Counted from the stretch's first letter, positions 27,046 to 36,198 are shown. The stretch is DNA of 64,000 nt from Sphingobacteriaceae bacterium (GCA_030682795.1 JAUXNJ010000047.1:186001-250000); one strand, 5' to 3'. The notes: generated by a model from the sequence alone, not told the origin. Numbers and translations are program-made.

Positions 27046-28203
27046 ATGTTTAGTTTTTGGGAAAAGCAACAATACCTCAGCAAATACGACGTACTCATCA
27101 TCGGCTCAGGCTTCACCGGCCTCTCGGCAGGCATTACCTTGTTAAAATCAAAACCAGCACTCCGGGTTGGCATAGTAGAATCGGCCCTCATTGGAACCTT
27201 GGCAAGCTCCAGAAATGCTGGATTTATGTGCTATGGCTCTGCTTCAGAATTGGGCAAAGATCTACAATCCCTCTCGAGCACAACCATGCTCCAAATCATC
27301 CGCAACAAGCACAAAGGCATGAAACTGTTGTTGCAATTTGCAGGTAAGCGCGGGATTCAGTTTAAAAAAGTCACCGCCTACGAAATACTTCAACCAAAAG
27401 CTGCTGCAACTCTTACTGCCTCTAATCATTACCAAGAGCTCAACAAGCTCTTTAGTGATGCCATAGGCATACCTCAATATTTCACACCAGCCCACAAAGC
27501 ACATTTTACCAAGGGATTTCAAGATACTTTAGCGTTTGCCTATGAAGGACAGTTAAATCCTGCTGCTACAGTTTTCCAGCTAACCCAACTGTTCAGAAAT
27601 TTAGGTGGCATCCACCTCAATGCTACCACGGCTTTGAGTCTTGAAAAAAGCGAAGGTCATTTTGTGGTGCCCACTAGTCTTGGCAATTTACAAGCTCAAC
27701 AAGTAATCATTGCTACCAACGCTTTCACTAGCAACCTTCTTCCGTCGAGCCAAATACAACCTAAACGCGCGCAGGTGCTTATTACCAGTCCCATGGCTAA
27801 ATTGCCCTATGTAGGCAATTTTCACATGGATTTTGGATATGTATATTTTAGAAACGTTGGCAACAGACTGTTGTTGGGTGGCGCTCGTAATACGGATTTT
27901 GAGACCGAGAACACTGCCACACCGGCCTTAAATCAACATATTCAAAAGGTGTTAGATACCCTTCTACACGAGCTGCTCCCTGATCAAAAAATAAAAATTG
28001 AGGAACGCTGGGCGGGAATCATGGGGTTCGATGAACACAACAGTCCACAAGTGAGGCTAATTGATTCCAATTTGCTGCTGATAGCAGGAATGAACGGCAT
28101 GGGAACCGCCTTAGGGCCTGCCTTAGGCTACGAAGCTGCGAATAAGTTATTGTCGGACCGCTTCCCGGGCCACAAACCCATGCGCATCAGTGCGTTTTTA
28201 TAG
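27046..28203 (+). CDS. FAD-dependent oxidoreductase (DAO/glycine oxidase-like)
   Basis: The 385-residue protein starts with a Rossmann dinucleotide motif, VLIIGSGFTGLSAG at about residues 16-29, and has the overall DAO-family pattern with GSRN-like ASSRNAGFM near residue 50 and a C-terminal GMNGMGTALGPALGYEAA segment that closes the FAD site. Relatives oxidise amines or N-methyl amino acids (gamma-glutamylputrescine oxidase is one); the substrate here is not known. No signal peptide. It converges on the HxlR regulator gene, with stop codons almost touching. A promoter directly before the ATG suggests a leaderless message. Confidence 0.85.
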   Translation: MFSFWEKQQYLSKYDVLIIGSGFTGLSAGITLLKSKPALRVGIVESALIGTLASSRNAGFMCYGSASELGKDLQSLSSTTMLQIIRNKHKGMKLLLQFAGKRGIQFKKVTAYEILQPKAAATLTASNHYQELNKLFSDAIGIPQYFTPAHKAHFTKGFQDTLAFAYEGQLNPAATVFQLTQLFRNLGGIHLNATTALSLEKSEGHFVVPTSLGNLQAQQVIIATNAFTSNLLPSSQIQPKRAQVLITSPMAKLPYVGNFHMDFGYVYFRNVGNRLLLGGARNTDFETENTATPALNQHIQKVLDTLLHELLPDQKIKIEERWAGIMGFDEHNSPQVRLIDSNLLLIAGMNGMGTALGPALGYEAANKLLSDRFPGHKPMRISAFL

Positions 28204-28204
28204 G

Positions 28205-28597
28205 TTAAAACAAACCTAGTTGCTGCGTTTTGACAGCCTCTTTGGTTTGTTGCGTACTACTTGGTTTGCTTTTACCTAAATGTAAATCCCCCCATTTGTT
28301 TAGCGTATCCAGAACAGGAACCAAAGTTTTGCCATAATCTGTGAGTTTGTACTCTACCCTAGGCGGAATCTCAGGGTACGATTTGCGGCTGATAATGCCA
28401 TCTTTTACAAATTCTTTGAGCTGTTGGGTAAGCATTTTTTGGGTAATACCATGTACTTCTTCCTTGATTTCACTAAAACGCTTGGCTTTCGACCGTAAAC
28501 TCCAAAGAATTTGGATTTTCCACTTGCCACCTATAATAACAAGCGTTGCATCTATCCCTTGCAAAGTGTGCGGTTTTTCTAAGACTTCGTTAGCCAT
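28205..28597 (-). CDS. HxlR-family winged-helix transcriptional regulator
   Basis: The 130-residue protein has the HxlR layout: IIGGKWKIQILWSL at the first helix, KRFSEIKEEVHGITQKMLTQQLKEF for the recognition helix region, and the wing RVEYKLTDYGKTL. HxlR proteins usually sense redox or electrophile stress, often through a cysteine; none is present here, so a different signal is likely. The last 25 residues are Ser/Thr/Gln/Lys-rich and look disordered. A 17-bp palindrome lies 23 bases upstream of the start and may be its own operator. It is convergent with the FAD oxidoreductase gene. Confidence 0.9.
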   Translation of the reverse strand: MANEVLEKPHTLQGIDATLVIIGGKWKIQILWSLRSKAKRFSEIKEEVHGITQKMLTQQLKEFVKDGIISRKSYPEIPPRVEYKLTDYGKTLVPVLDTLNKWGDLHLGKSKPSSTQQTKEAVKTQQLGLF

Positions 28598-28617
28598 TAC
28601 GTTTAGTTAAAAGTTTC

Positions 28618-28637
28618 CAAAGTAAATTAAATATACT
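28618..28637 (-). promoter_or_regulatory. candidate HxlR operator overlapping the hxlR promoter
   Basis: At 28621-28637 the sequence AGTAAATTAAATATACT is a palindrome with only the centre and one symmetrical pair mismatched (AGTA-N9-TACT). A degenerate -7 element TTACTTTG on the minus strand (28618-28625) overlaps one end, and a TTTC sits about 21 bases upstream, so bound protein would block the promoter. Autoregulation is inferred. Confidence 0.45.
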
Positions 28638-28712
28638 AAAGAGTTACGAAAGTAAGTCTAAGCCTCCATTCTTGCAAATGCAATTGCGGAAATTCACAAA
28701 TTTCTAAACAAA

Positions 28713-28746
28713 AAGCCGAGCAATCACAAATGTGAAAGCTCGGCTT
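28713..28746 (-). terminator. rho-independent terminator after trxB
   Basis: AAGCCGAGC (28713-28721) pairs with GCTCGGCTT (28738-28746) across a 16-base loop; on the minus strand the stem is followed by TTTTTG. It closes the trxB transcript before hxlR. Confidence 0.83.
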
Positions 28747-28762
28747 CAGCTGAAGAACTAAC

Positions 28763-29701
28763 TTACAGTCCTTGTTCGCCTAACCAACGCTCGGCATCGA
28801 GCGCAGCCATACAACCCGTTCCTGCAGCGGTTACCGCTTGACGATAATGCTTGTCCTGCGCATCTCCCGATGCGAATACACCAGCCACATTGGTTTTGGT
28901 TGTACCAGGTGTGGTTTTGATATAACCTGTCTCATCCATCTCCAAATAAGGTTTGAAGATATCTGTATTGGGCTGGTGACCAATGGCCACAAAAAAGCCT
29001 TGGATGTCGAGGGTTTTTGTCTCGCCAGTGATGGTGTGTTTGAGACGAACCCCGCTAACTCCTTGCTCACCAAGAATTTCTTCGGTTTCGTGGTTCCAAA
29101 TCATTTCTATGTTCTCGGTGCGAAAAACACGGTCTTGCATGGCTTTGGAAGCACGTAGCTCGTCGCGCCGCACTATCATGTATACTTTTTTACAGAGTTT
29201 AGCCAAATAAGTTGCCTCTTCCGCCGCCGTATCACCTCCACCTACAATGGCTACATCTTGTCCCCTAAAGAAAAAGCCGTCACACACGGCACAAGCCGAT
29301 ACACCAAAACCGTTTAGACGTTGCTCTGAAGGCAATCCCAGCCATTTGGCAGAAGCACCCGTAGCAATGATGATCGAATCAGCCGATATTTCTTTCTCCA
29401 TATCAACCACTACTTTATGCGGGTGACCACTAAAGTCTACGCTGGTAACCATGCCATAGCGACAATCGGCCCCCATTCTTACGGCTTGTTTGCGAAAATC
29501 TTCCATCATTGCTGGACCTTGTGCCCCATCTGGGTATCCAGGGTAATTTTCAACTTCGGTTGTAATGGTAAGCTGACCTCCAGGCTGCATTCCTTCGTAT
29601 AAAACCGGGTTTAATCCTGCCCGTGAGGCATAAATGGCTGCTGTATAGCCAGCCGGACCAGAGCCAATGATGAGGCACTTAACGTGTTCTGCTGATGACA
29701 T
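28763..29701 (-). CDS. trxB: thioredoxin-disulfide reductase
   Basis: The ATG at 29701 gives 312 residues, the normal size; an open extension upstream overlaps the DUF4249 gene and is not part of the family. The protein has FAD-binding GSGPAGYTAAIYA at about 13-25, the redox pair CAVC (Cys137, Cys140), NADPH-binding GGGDTAAEEA and the C-terminal GVFASGDAQD. It reduces thioredoxin with NADPH in the cytoplasm. It lies 32 bases after the DUF4249 gene on the same strand and ends at its own terminator. Confidence 0.97.
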   Translation of the reverse strand: MSSAEHVKCLIIGSGPAGYTAAIYASRAGLNPVLYEGMQPGGQLTITTEVENYPGYPDGAQGPAMMEDFRKQAVRMGADCRYGMVTSVDFSGHPHKVVVDMEKEISADSIIIATGASAKWLGLPSEQRLNGFGVSACAVCDGFFFRGQDVAIVGGGDTAAEEATYLAKLCKKVYMIVRRDELRASKAMQDRVFRTENIEMIWNHETEEILGEQGVSGVRLKHTITGETKTLDIQGFFVAIGHQPNTDIFKPYLEMDETGYIKTTPGTTKTNVAGVFASGDAQDKHYRQAVTAAGTGCMAALDAERWLGEQGL

Positions 29702-29733
29702 ATTTAAAATTTTGCTAAAGTTACAAATTGCAA

Positions 29734-30654
29734 TCAAGGTTGCGCGATATAGGTGTAATGAAGACTGCCATAGCCGCCCCAAATGCCTAACCCTCTACCC
29801 TTCTTTCCTCGAATGTTCGTTGCTACAATGGTTGGCGTGGCAAAAGGGTTCCCACTTCCGCCCCTTGCACTATTAATAGTGAGCCAGAAGGTATAATGGG
29901 CTTTGTCGATGGCACTCCACTTCACCTGAATGGTATCGCCACGCTCAAAATAACCAAACTCATTAAAGGTAAGCGAATCGTTAAATAAGTAGGCCTCTTT
30001 GCCCCTCCTTAATACAAAATCGACTGTTTGGCCATTCACCAAATCATCGCTATAAATGCTATTAAAATCACTACTCCACTGCACTTCGCTGTTGCGTTTG
30101 GTAAAAGCCCGAACAAAGTTACCTAATGCCGGTGGATCTGGATATCTAAAATACAAGCTAATCAGCTGTTCATCTCGAGCCGTAGGTTGAAACTGCCCTG
30201 CCTCTCGAATCAGGTCTGCCCTACTGCGGTGCCAAAGGCTGTCTAGTGGTAAAAAGGCTGGAATGGTAGTTACTGCTTCCAAATCGTAGTCCGCATTTTG
30301 AATTCTTAAAGTATAGCTTTTCCCTACCTCACCTCGAATTTTGGTTCCTTTATAATTAAAAAGGGTAAAATGTTGGAAGTTGAAGGCCGGTTCAAGTGTA
30401 TCGATGATGCCATCAGCGCTTACAGTAACCAAGGCGCCATTCACTAATAAACTCGCAACTAATTGCAGATTTATGGGGTCGAAATAAGGCGAATTTCTTG
30501 AAAGACTCACGTAGGCAAACGAATCTGGTTCAATTTGTCCGTGTACAACGAGGTATTCCCGGGGTTCTGGTAGTTCGAGTTCAATAGTCTTTTCGCATGC
30601 AAATGCAAGCAGCGCGGTTAAAAGCAAAGGCACTATGTTAAAAAATCTCCGCAT
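29734..30654 (-). CDS. DUF4249 outer-membrane lipoprotein
   Basis: The 306-residue product has a lipoprotein signal peptide with the lipobox LAFAC (Cys20), followed by the DUF4249 opening pattern KTIELELPEPREYLVVHG. DUF4249 lipoproteins occur in Bacteroidota beside TonB-dependent receptors and are thought to act as surface accessory proteins, much as SusD does for SusC; no substrate is known. The gene begins two bases after the receptor gene's stop and is third in an operon led by the secreted subtilase. The length is slightly under the 350-400 usual for the family. Confidence 0.88.
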   Translation of the reverse strand: MRRFFNIVPLLLTALLAFACEKTIELELPEPREYLVVHGQIEPDSFAYVSLSRNSPYFDPINLQLVASLLVNGALVTVSADGIIDTLEPAFNFQHFTLFNYKGTKIRGEVGKSYTLRIQNADYDLEAVTTIPAFLPLDSLWHRSRADLIREAGQFQPTARDEQLISLYFRYPDPPALGNFVRAFTKRNSEVQWSSDFNSIYSDDLVNGQTVDFVLRRGKEAYLFNDSLTFNEFGYFERGDTIQVKWSAIDKAHYTFWLTINSARGGSGNPFATPTIVATNIRGKKGRGLGIWGGYGSLHYTYIAQP

Positions 30655-30656
30655 TG

Positions 30657-33038
30657 CTAAAATTTAAAATTCCAACTTACTGAAGGGATGATTGGAAATA
30701 GACTCACTTGACGAGCCTCAACGGTCAATGTTTGTTGCTGCAAGGAGCCTTCGTTATTGAGATATACAAAATATGGATTCAAGCGGCTGTACACATTATA
30801 AATGGCAAAAACCCATTCGCTTTTCACCTTTTTGCCTTGTTTTCGTGGCGTATATACGGCTGCTACATCAAGCCGATGGTAATTGGCCAAACGATAAGTA
30901 TTTCGGTCCCCAATTTGATTGATGATGGTTCCTTCTATAAAATAGCGCGACTCAGGAATGGTAAAGGCATTGCCGGTAGCAAACACAAAGGTGCTTGAGA
31001 AAATCCAGCGCTCATCAAATTTGTAGGATCCCACCACGGATACATCATGGCGCCGGTCGAACTTATACGGGAACCTCCGGCCATCCATGATATCAGGAAA
31101 CTGCCGCCATGCCCAAGCCAAAGTATAGCCTATCCAGCCTGTAAAATCCCCAGTTCGCTTTTTGATGAAAAACTCGGAACCATAAGCCTCCCCTCTTCCA
31201 AACACAAAGTCGTTTTCGATATTGGTATTGAGTCCATTAACTGCACCATCTCGAAAGTCTATTTGATTTTGCAGGTCTTTGTAATAGAGTTCTACGGATG
31301 TTTCATAGGCATTGTCCTTAAAGTTTCTAAAATATCCTATTGAGTATTGTGTACCAATTTGGGGCTTTACCTTGAGTGTACTCGGCACCCACAAATCTGT
31401 TGGTAAGGCATTGCCTGAAGAGGATGCTAAATGAATGTATTGGATGTTACGTGTGGCTCCTACCTTGATGCTGGATTTGGTATTGATACTAAAGCGCATC
31501 AAAAAACGGGGCTCAAATCCATCATAATTCACTACCCGATCGCCACGGTTAAACCTGCGTTCTTCTACTTTTTCAAGCAAATCGGCGCTGGTAAATCGCT
31601 CAAAGAGGTACGGCCCCACTTGCGTATAATTAGAATAACGAATGCCTGCGTTGATTTGAATGCGATCGGTGACGTCCCATTGATCTTGTGCATATAAAGC
31701 CATTTCATGTGCATTGAGTTGGGTTACGCCATCAGGACGAAAAACATTGTCACCGCTTTGTGCCTCGACCAAACTAGGGCGAAATTCATGAAAGGTATAC
31801 TGTCCGCCCCACTTAATGAGGTGATTTACTGCTGGAAAATAATCGAAATCGACTTTGGCTGTGGCATTTTTGACACCCGAATTCAACGAAAAACGAAACT
31901 GAGACTGCTCAACCGTGGTGCCAAAATCAAAATCGCTGTAAATGGCACTCACATTCATGAACAATTTGCTGTTGAATAAGTGGTTCCAACGCATGGTGGC
32001 TGTGGCATTGCCCCATGGAATCTCAAAGTTTAAGCCGGTTTCTCGGTTTTTGAAGAGAAATACATCCCGGCCAAAATACGCACTGGCATACAGCCGGTCT
32101 TTGTCGCTAAAACGGTAGTTTACCTTGGCATTGAGGTCATAAAAATAATAACGGCTGCCTTTAGCAACGGCGTCGCTAGGCACAAAAGGATCGGCTAATA
32201 CGTCTGCATAGGTTCTTCTACCTGATAAAATAAAAGAACTCTTGTCCTTAACAATGGGTCCTTCTGTAGTGAAGCGCGAAGCAATTAAGCCCACTCCACC
32301 TTCCGTTTTATACTCTTGGTTGTTTCCTTCGCGCATATTGATGTCAAGTACAGAAGAAATGCGTCCTCCATATTCTGCCGGCATGCCTCCTTTAATCAAG
32401 GTTGTGCTGTTGATGGCATCGGCGTTAAAAACGGAGAAAAAGCCGAAGAGGTGTGCCGCATTGTATACTACTGCATCGTCGAGGAGGATAAGATTTTGGT
32501 CGGGACCACCACCTCGCACATAAAAACCAGTATTGCCTTCGCCTGCCGTTTGTACACCAGGTAACAGCTGTATTGCTTTGAGAATATCAACTTCACCAAG
32601 CAAAGCGGGTAGCGATTTTACCTGCTCAATGTTTAGGTCGGTTCGCCCCATGCTTACATCCCGGGTATTTTGATCGGCGCGCTCTGCCTCGATGATGATT
32701 TCTTGTTTGGTGATGGAAGCACTAAGCAGTTTAAAATTGTATTTAACATCTTTATTGAGCTGCACCTCCACCAAGGCCGCCTGATAACCCAAATAAGTTA
32801 CTTGTACCTGATAGGAGCCTGGCTCGAGGGTGATAGAATAAAACCCATATTCATTGGAAACCGTACCTTTATTGACCCCTTTTACAAATACGTTTGCCGC
32901 AATTAAGGACTCTCCACTTTCACTGCGGATGAATCCACTGAGGGTATGTTTTTGCGCATTGACGTTGGCTAAAACGCCTATAAAAAGAAAAAACGTGAGG
33001 AGTACATCACGTTTTTTAAGGATTATGAATTGAAACAT
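30657..33038 (-). CDS. TonB-dependent receptor with carboxypeptidase-like N-terminal domain
   Basis: The 793-residue protein has a signal peptide (cleavage near NVNA, residue 28), a carboxypeptidase-regulatory-like beta-sandwich (about 30-115), a plug domain (about 130-240, with LLPGVQTAGEGNTGFYVRGG and LLDDAVVYN) and a 22-strand barrel that ends in Phe. It would import a nutrient across the outer membrane using TonB-ExbB-ExbD. It is not of the SusC size class (about 1000 residues). Its ATG overlaps the stop of the subtilase gene (TAATG), and the DUF4249 gene follows two bases later, so the three are translationally coupled. Confidence 0.94.
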   Translation of the reverse strand: MFQFIILKKRDVLLTFFLFIGVLANVNAQKHTLSGFIRSESGESLIAANVFVKGVNKGTVSNEYGFYSITLEPGSYQVQVTYLGYQAALVEVQLNKDVKYNFKLLSASITKQEIIIEAERADQNTRDVSMGRTDLNIEQVKSLPALLGEVDILKAIQLLPGVQTAGEGNTGFYVRGGGPDQNLILLDDAVVYNAAHLFGFFSVFNADAINSTTLIKGGMPAEYGGRISSVLDINMREGNNQEYKTEGGVGLIASRFTTEGPIVKDKSSFILSGRRTYADVLADPFVPSDAVAKGSRYYFYDLNAKVNYRFSDKDRLYASAYFGRDVFLFKNRETGLNFEIPWGNATATMRWNHLFNSKLFMNVSAIYSDFDFGTTVEQSQFRFSLNSGVKNATAKVDFDYFPAVNHLIKWGGQYTFHEFRPSLVEAQSGDNVFRPDGVTQLNAHEMALYAQDQWDVTDRIQINAGIRYSNYTQVGPYLFERFTSADLLEKVEERRFNRGDRVVNYDGFEPRFLMRFSINTKSSIKVGATRNIQYIHLASSSGNALPTDLWVPSTLKVKPQIGTQYSIGYFRNFKDNAYETSVELYYKDLQNQIDFRDGAVNGLNTNIENDFVFGRGEAYGSEFFIKKRTGDFTGWIGYTLAWAWRQFPDIMDGRRFPYKFDRRHDVSVVGSYKFDERWIFSSTFVFATGNAFTIPESRYFIEGTIINQIGDRNTYRLANYHRLDVAAVYTPRKQGKKVKSEWVFAIYNVYSRLNPYFVYLNNEGSLQQQTLTVEARQVSLFPIIPSVSWNFKF

Positions 33039-34705
33039 TATTGTTTAACGACCTTGGCTATGTGCGTATGATAAGAATTGCTAAGTTCAATAACATAAAT
33101 GCCAGGTAAAAGGTTTGGTGGGGTTTCAAATCTGAATGCATGCGGGCCATGCGATACAAAGCCAAGGTTTTCGCTGGTCACCAATCTTCCCTGAATATCG
33201 CGAAAATAAAGAAATGTGTCTCCAGCGATTGCGTGATCAAAAGTTATATGTAAGTGGTTTTCAAAAGGATTTGGATGTACGCGCAGGTTGTTGGCGCGAG
33301 TTTTTAGGTCAGCACTACCCAAAATTGTTAAGGCATATTGCAAATCAGGTAAACCATGTCCTATTTGATTATTAGGTGTTAGGTGATTGTTCCCTGAGCG
33401 TTCCAGCCCCCGATAAATATCCATATTACTCAAATTCGGGAAAGCCTGCCATAAGCATGCCGCTAAACCAGCCATAATAGGACCAGAAAACGAAGTGCCA
33501 CTCACTAAAGTAGTACCTTGGCCAGAAAGTTGACATGAAACAGCTGCAGAACCTTGGGCCATTACATTCGGCTTGAGACGACCATCAGCGGTAGGCCCTA
33601 AACTGCTAAAACCAACTCTATTTCCTTCAGCATTAACAGCCCCGATACTTAATACCGAATCTCCATCTGCTGGTGCTCCAATGTAAGTCCAGCCTCCATT
33701 ACCGTAATTGCCAGCACTTGCAACCACTAAAATCCCTTTTTTAGCTGCTAAATCTGAGGCTTTGGTAATTCTGGCAGTATTACCATTCATGTCAGCATAA
33801 GTATAATTCATGCCTGGATCATCAAAAGTAGTGTAAGATAAAGACGTGTTAAACACATCTGCACCTGCACTATCGGCGCGCTCGGCTGCTGCCACCCAAT
33901 TATCTTCTTCAATTTGATTCTCACTGCCGCCCACGTTATTTTCGGTTCGATACAATAAATACTCGGCCTTGGGTGCAGTACCGATAAGCGCACCTGGAAT
34001 TACTCCAGCCATGCAGCCTAGAACATATGTTCCGTGACTGTCGAAACCATACACACCGGTTTGTAAGTCTACAAAGTCGTAAGTATCAACAATGCGATTC
34101 TGCAAAAAAAGCGAATCAAAACAAGCCAGTACATTTACATTGATGAAACCTGCATCGAAAACTGCTATGCGCATCCCCTGCCCCATGTAGCCTAAATTAT
34201 GCAAAACATCCCCATTGTGCAGCCTGATTTGGTTGTAGGATGCTCCATAATTAGCATTTGTAAGACGCGCAATGCGAGCTGATGCAGAAGCCGATTGATT
34301 AAGCACCATAAATTTATCATCTGCAATTGGAACGGCAGGATTGGAAATCCGACCTGTTTTGCGACTATTTCTTACAAAAGGCAAAGCTTGTATGGCTGCG
34401 AGCACATTGGTATCTGGCACTTCAATGCTTGCGCCATTTAACCATTTTGAAGTGTGGCGGATGGTGGCGCCTTTGCTTACTAAACTATCCAAATACACTT
34501 TATTCACCGGTAAATCCGAGCTATCTAAAGCAATCGACTGCCGTATGCGCCGGTCGATTGATCGCTGCGACAAGAAGGCATTGGGTGTGTTGAGGCTGTA
34601 GGTAGAATTGTTTTTGTCGGTAAAAGCAATCCAATATCGGTTACCTGTTTGTGCCGTTACAGCTTGCGAAAACAGAAGAATAAAAATCAAATATACAATT
34701 CTCAT
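33038..34705 (-). CDS. secreted subtilisin-like (S8) serine protease with T9SS sorting domain
   Basis: The 555-residue protein has a signal peptide (cleavage near VTAQ, residue 19) and an S8 peptidase domain. The catalytic triad is seen as Asp in AVFDAGF (about residue 183), His in DSHGTYV (about 223) and Ser in SGTSFSGPIMAG (about 403), with the oxyanion Asn in VVASAGNYG. The end (about 470-555) is a T9SS type A sorting domain with VHPNPFENHL and GIYVIEL. It should be secreted and surface-attached or released, where it degrades proteins. It leads an operon with a TonB-dependent receptor and a DUF4249 lipoprotein, which points to uptake of its products (inference). Confidence 0.92.
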   Translation of the reverse strand: MRIVYLIFILLFSQAVTAQTGNRYWIAFTDKNNSTYSLNTPNAFLSQRSIDRRIRQSIALDSSDLPVNKVYLDSLVSKGATIRHTSKWLNGASIEVPDTNVLAAIQALPFVRNSRKTGRISNPAVPIADDKFMVLNQSASASARIARLTNANYGASYNQIRLHNGDVLHNLGYMGQGMRIAVFDAGFINVNVLACFDSLFLQNRIVDTYDFVDLQTGVYGFDSHGTYVLGCMAGVIPGALIGTAPKAEYLLYRTENNVGGSENQIEEDNWVAAAERADSAGADVFNTSLSYTTFDDPGMNYTYADMNGNTARITKASDLAAKKGILVVASAGNYGNGGWTYIGAPADGDSVLSIGAVNAEGNRVGFSSLGPTADGRLKPNVMAQGSAAVSCQLSGQGTTLVSGTSFSGPIMAGLAACLWQAFPNLSNMDIYRGLERSGNNHLTPNNQIGHGLPDLQYALTILGSADLKTRANNLRVHPNPFENHLHITFDHAIAGDTFLYFRDIQGRLVTSENLGFVSHGPHAFRFETPPNLLPGIYVIELSNSYHTHIAKVVKQ

Positions 34706-34723
34706 AATCAGTTTGTTAATAAG

Positions 34724-35827
34724 CTATACTTCAAATGATGATTCAATCCATCCTCCACCCACAACATCGTTGCCTTCGTAAAAAACGGCACTTTGTCCAG
34801 GCGCAATCGCTTTCACATGCTTGTAAAATTCAGCCACAATGCGGTCACCTTCTTGACGGATGAAAGCAGGACTACCTGGGTCTTTATAGCGAATTTTCGC
34901 AATCACATCCAAGCCTTCAGCAGGTAATTCGCTATATTTTTGGAGGTTTACTTTACCCACCCACATGCCATTGCGATCTAAATCGTCAAGCTCACCCAAC
35001 ACTACCGTATTGGTTTCGGGTCGAATTTCAGTCACAAACATTGGCTTGCCCAAGGCTATATCAAGCCCTTTGCGCTGACCAACGGTGTAAAACGGATAAC
35101 CTTTGTGTTCACCTAGTACATTACCAGCTTTGTCCTGAAAGGTGCCCCCTGCTACCTGTGATTCCAAACCCGGTACCCTGCGCTTTAAGAAGCCGCGATA
35201 ATCGTTATCAGGCACAAAACAAATCTCGTAACTCTCGCTTTTTTTCGCCAAAGCCTCGTAACCCATATCAATGGCCATTTGTTTAATGTCTGCCTTTTTA
35301 AAGCCACCCATTGGAAAAAGTGTGCGCTTTAAGCTCTCTTGTGATAGGCCCCATAGCACATACGACTGATCTTTATTACCATCCAAGCCCGGGGAAATTA
35401 TATATCGACCATTTTCTTCACGCACCCGAGCATAGTGGCCCGTAGCGATGAATTCACAGTTCAACATATCGGCGCGACGTAAAAGGGCATCCCATTTGAT
35501 ATGCGTATTGCACAAAACGCAAGGATTTGGTGTACGGCCTGCCATGTATTCACCCACAAAATTATCAATAACATAATCCCCAAACTCATTTCGAATGTCG
35601 AGAATCATATGTGCAAATCCCTTGTTAACAGCTATTTCACGGGCGTCGTTAATCGAATCTAGGCTGCAACAGCCTGTCTCTTTTTTGCTGCCGCCGGCGC
35701 TGGCATAATCCCAAGTCTTCATGGTGATACCCACCACTTCATAGCCCTGTTCATGCAGCATAATCGCAGCTACCGTGCTATCAATGCCACCACTCATGGC
35801 CACCAAAACTCTTCCTTTTGTACTCAT
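34724..35827 (-). CDS. mnmA: tRNA-specific 2-thiouridylase MnmA
   Basis: The ATG at 35827 gives 367 residues and the family-typical start; an in-frame TTG nine codons upstream lies ahead of a likely -7 promoter element and is not used. The PP-loop SGGIDS is at residues 12-17. The two catalytic cysteines appear in NPCVLCN (about residue 100) and YEICFVP (about residue 203). MnmA uses ATP and persulfide sulfur to place the 2-thio group on U34 of tRNA-Lys, -Glu and -Gln. It lies 18 bases upstream of the secreted protease gene on the same strand, so the two might share a transcript. Confidence 0.97.
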   Translation of the reverse strand: MSTKGRVLVAMSGGIDSTVAAIMLHEQGYEVVGITMKTWDYASAGGSKKETGCCSLDSINDAREIAVNKGFAHMILDIRNEFGDYVIDNFVGEYMAGRTPNPCVLCNTHIKWDALLRRADMLNCEFIATGHYARVREENGRYIISPGLDGNKDQSYVLWGLSQESLKRTLFPMGGFKKADIKQMAIDMGYEALAKKSESYEICFVPDNDYRGFLKRRVPGLESQVAGGTFQDKAGNVLGEHKGYPFYTVGQRKGLDIALGKPMFVTEIRPETNTVVLGELDDLDRNGMWVGKVNLQKYSELPAEGLDVIAKIRYKDPGSPAFIRQEGDRIVAEFYKHVKAIAPGQSAVFYEGNDVVGGGWIESSFEV

Positions 35828-35841
35828 ATGTATAAGATGTG

Positions 35842-35849
35842 CAAAAATA
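35842..35849 (-). promoter_or_regulatory. -7 promoter motif before mnmA
   Basis: The minus strand reads TATTTTTG, matching TAnnTTTG, 14 bases upstream of the mnmA ATG. The -33 region is weak. Its position supports ATG 35827 over the upstream TTG. Confidence 0.4.
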
Positions 35850-35925
35850 GCCAAAAAAGGCTGCCATCATTACTACTTGATTCAACCTTATTTCACCATT
35901 TTTGTTACCATAACAGCTAATTATT

Positions 35926-36198
35926 TTGAACAAAAGTTCCCCCGCCTATCTCAAAAAGCTTGAACAACTATTCAAGGAGGCAGGTTTTGTGCTCCGATAT
36001 GAAAAAGGCAGCTTTAAAGCTGGGCATTGTTTACTGTTAGACCAACAAGTGGTAATCGTGAATAAATTTTACACTACTGAGACCAAAATCAATGCTTTGA
36101 GCGACATTGCCCATGGATTGCATTGGGAAGATGAAGCCCTCAGCCCTGAATCCAAAAAAGTGTTACATGAAATCCGCCAAACTGCCTTAAAACTGTGA
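35926..36198 (+). CDS. small conserved Bacteroidota protein, TTG start
   Basis: This 90-residue soluble protein resembles unnamed conserved proteins of Bacteroidota, with the pattern LFKEAGFVLRYEKGSFKAGHCLL and VVIVNKFYTTETKINAL. Its function is not known. It is small, basic in the first half and has no signal peptide or membrane segment. No in-frame ATG or GTG exists between the upstream stop at 35911 and the conserved part, so it must start at TTG 35926 (or ATT just before). Its TGA overlaps the GTG start of the metallo-hydrolase gene, so these two are coupled, and the NFACT gene then overlaps as well. Confidence 0.75.
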   Translation: MNKSSPAYLKKLEQLFKEAGFVLRYEKGSFKAGHCLLLDQQVVIVNKFYTTETKINALSDIAHGLHWEDEALSPESKKVLHEIRQTALKL

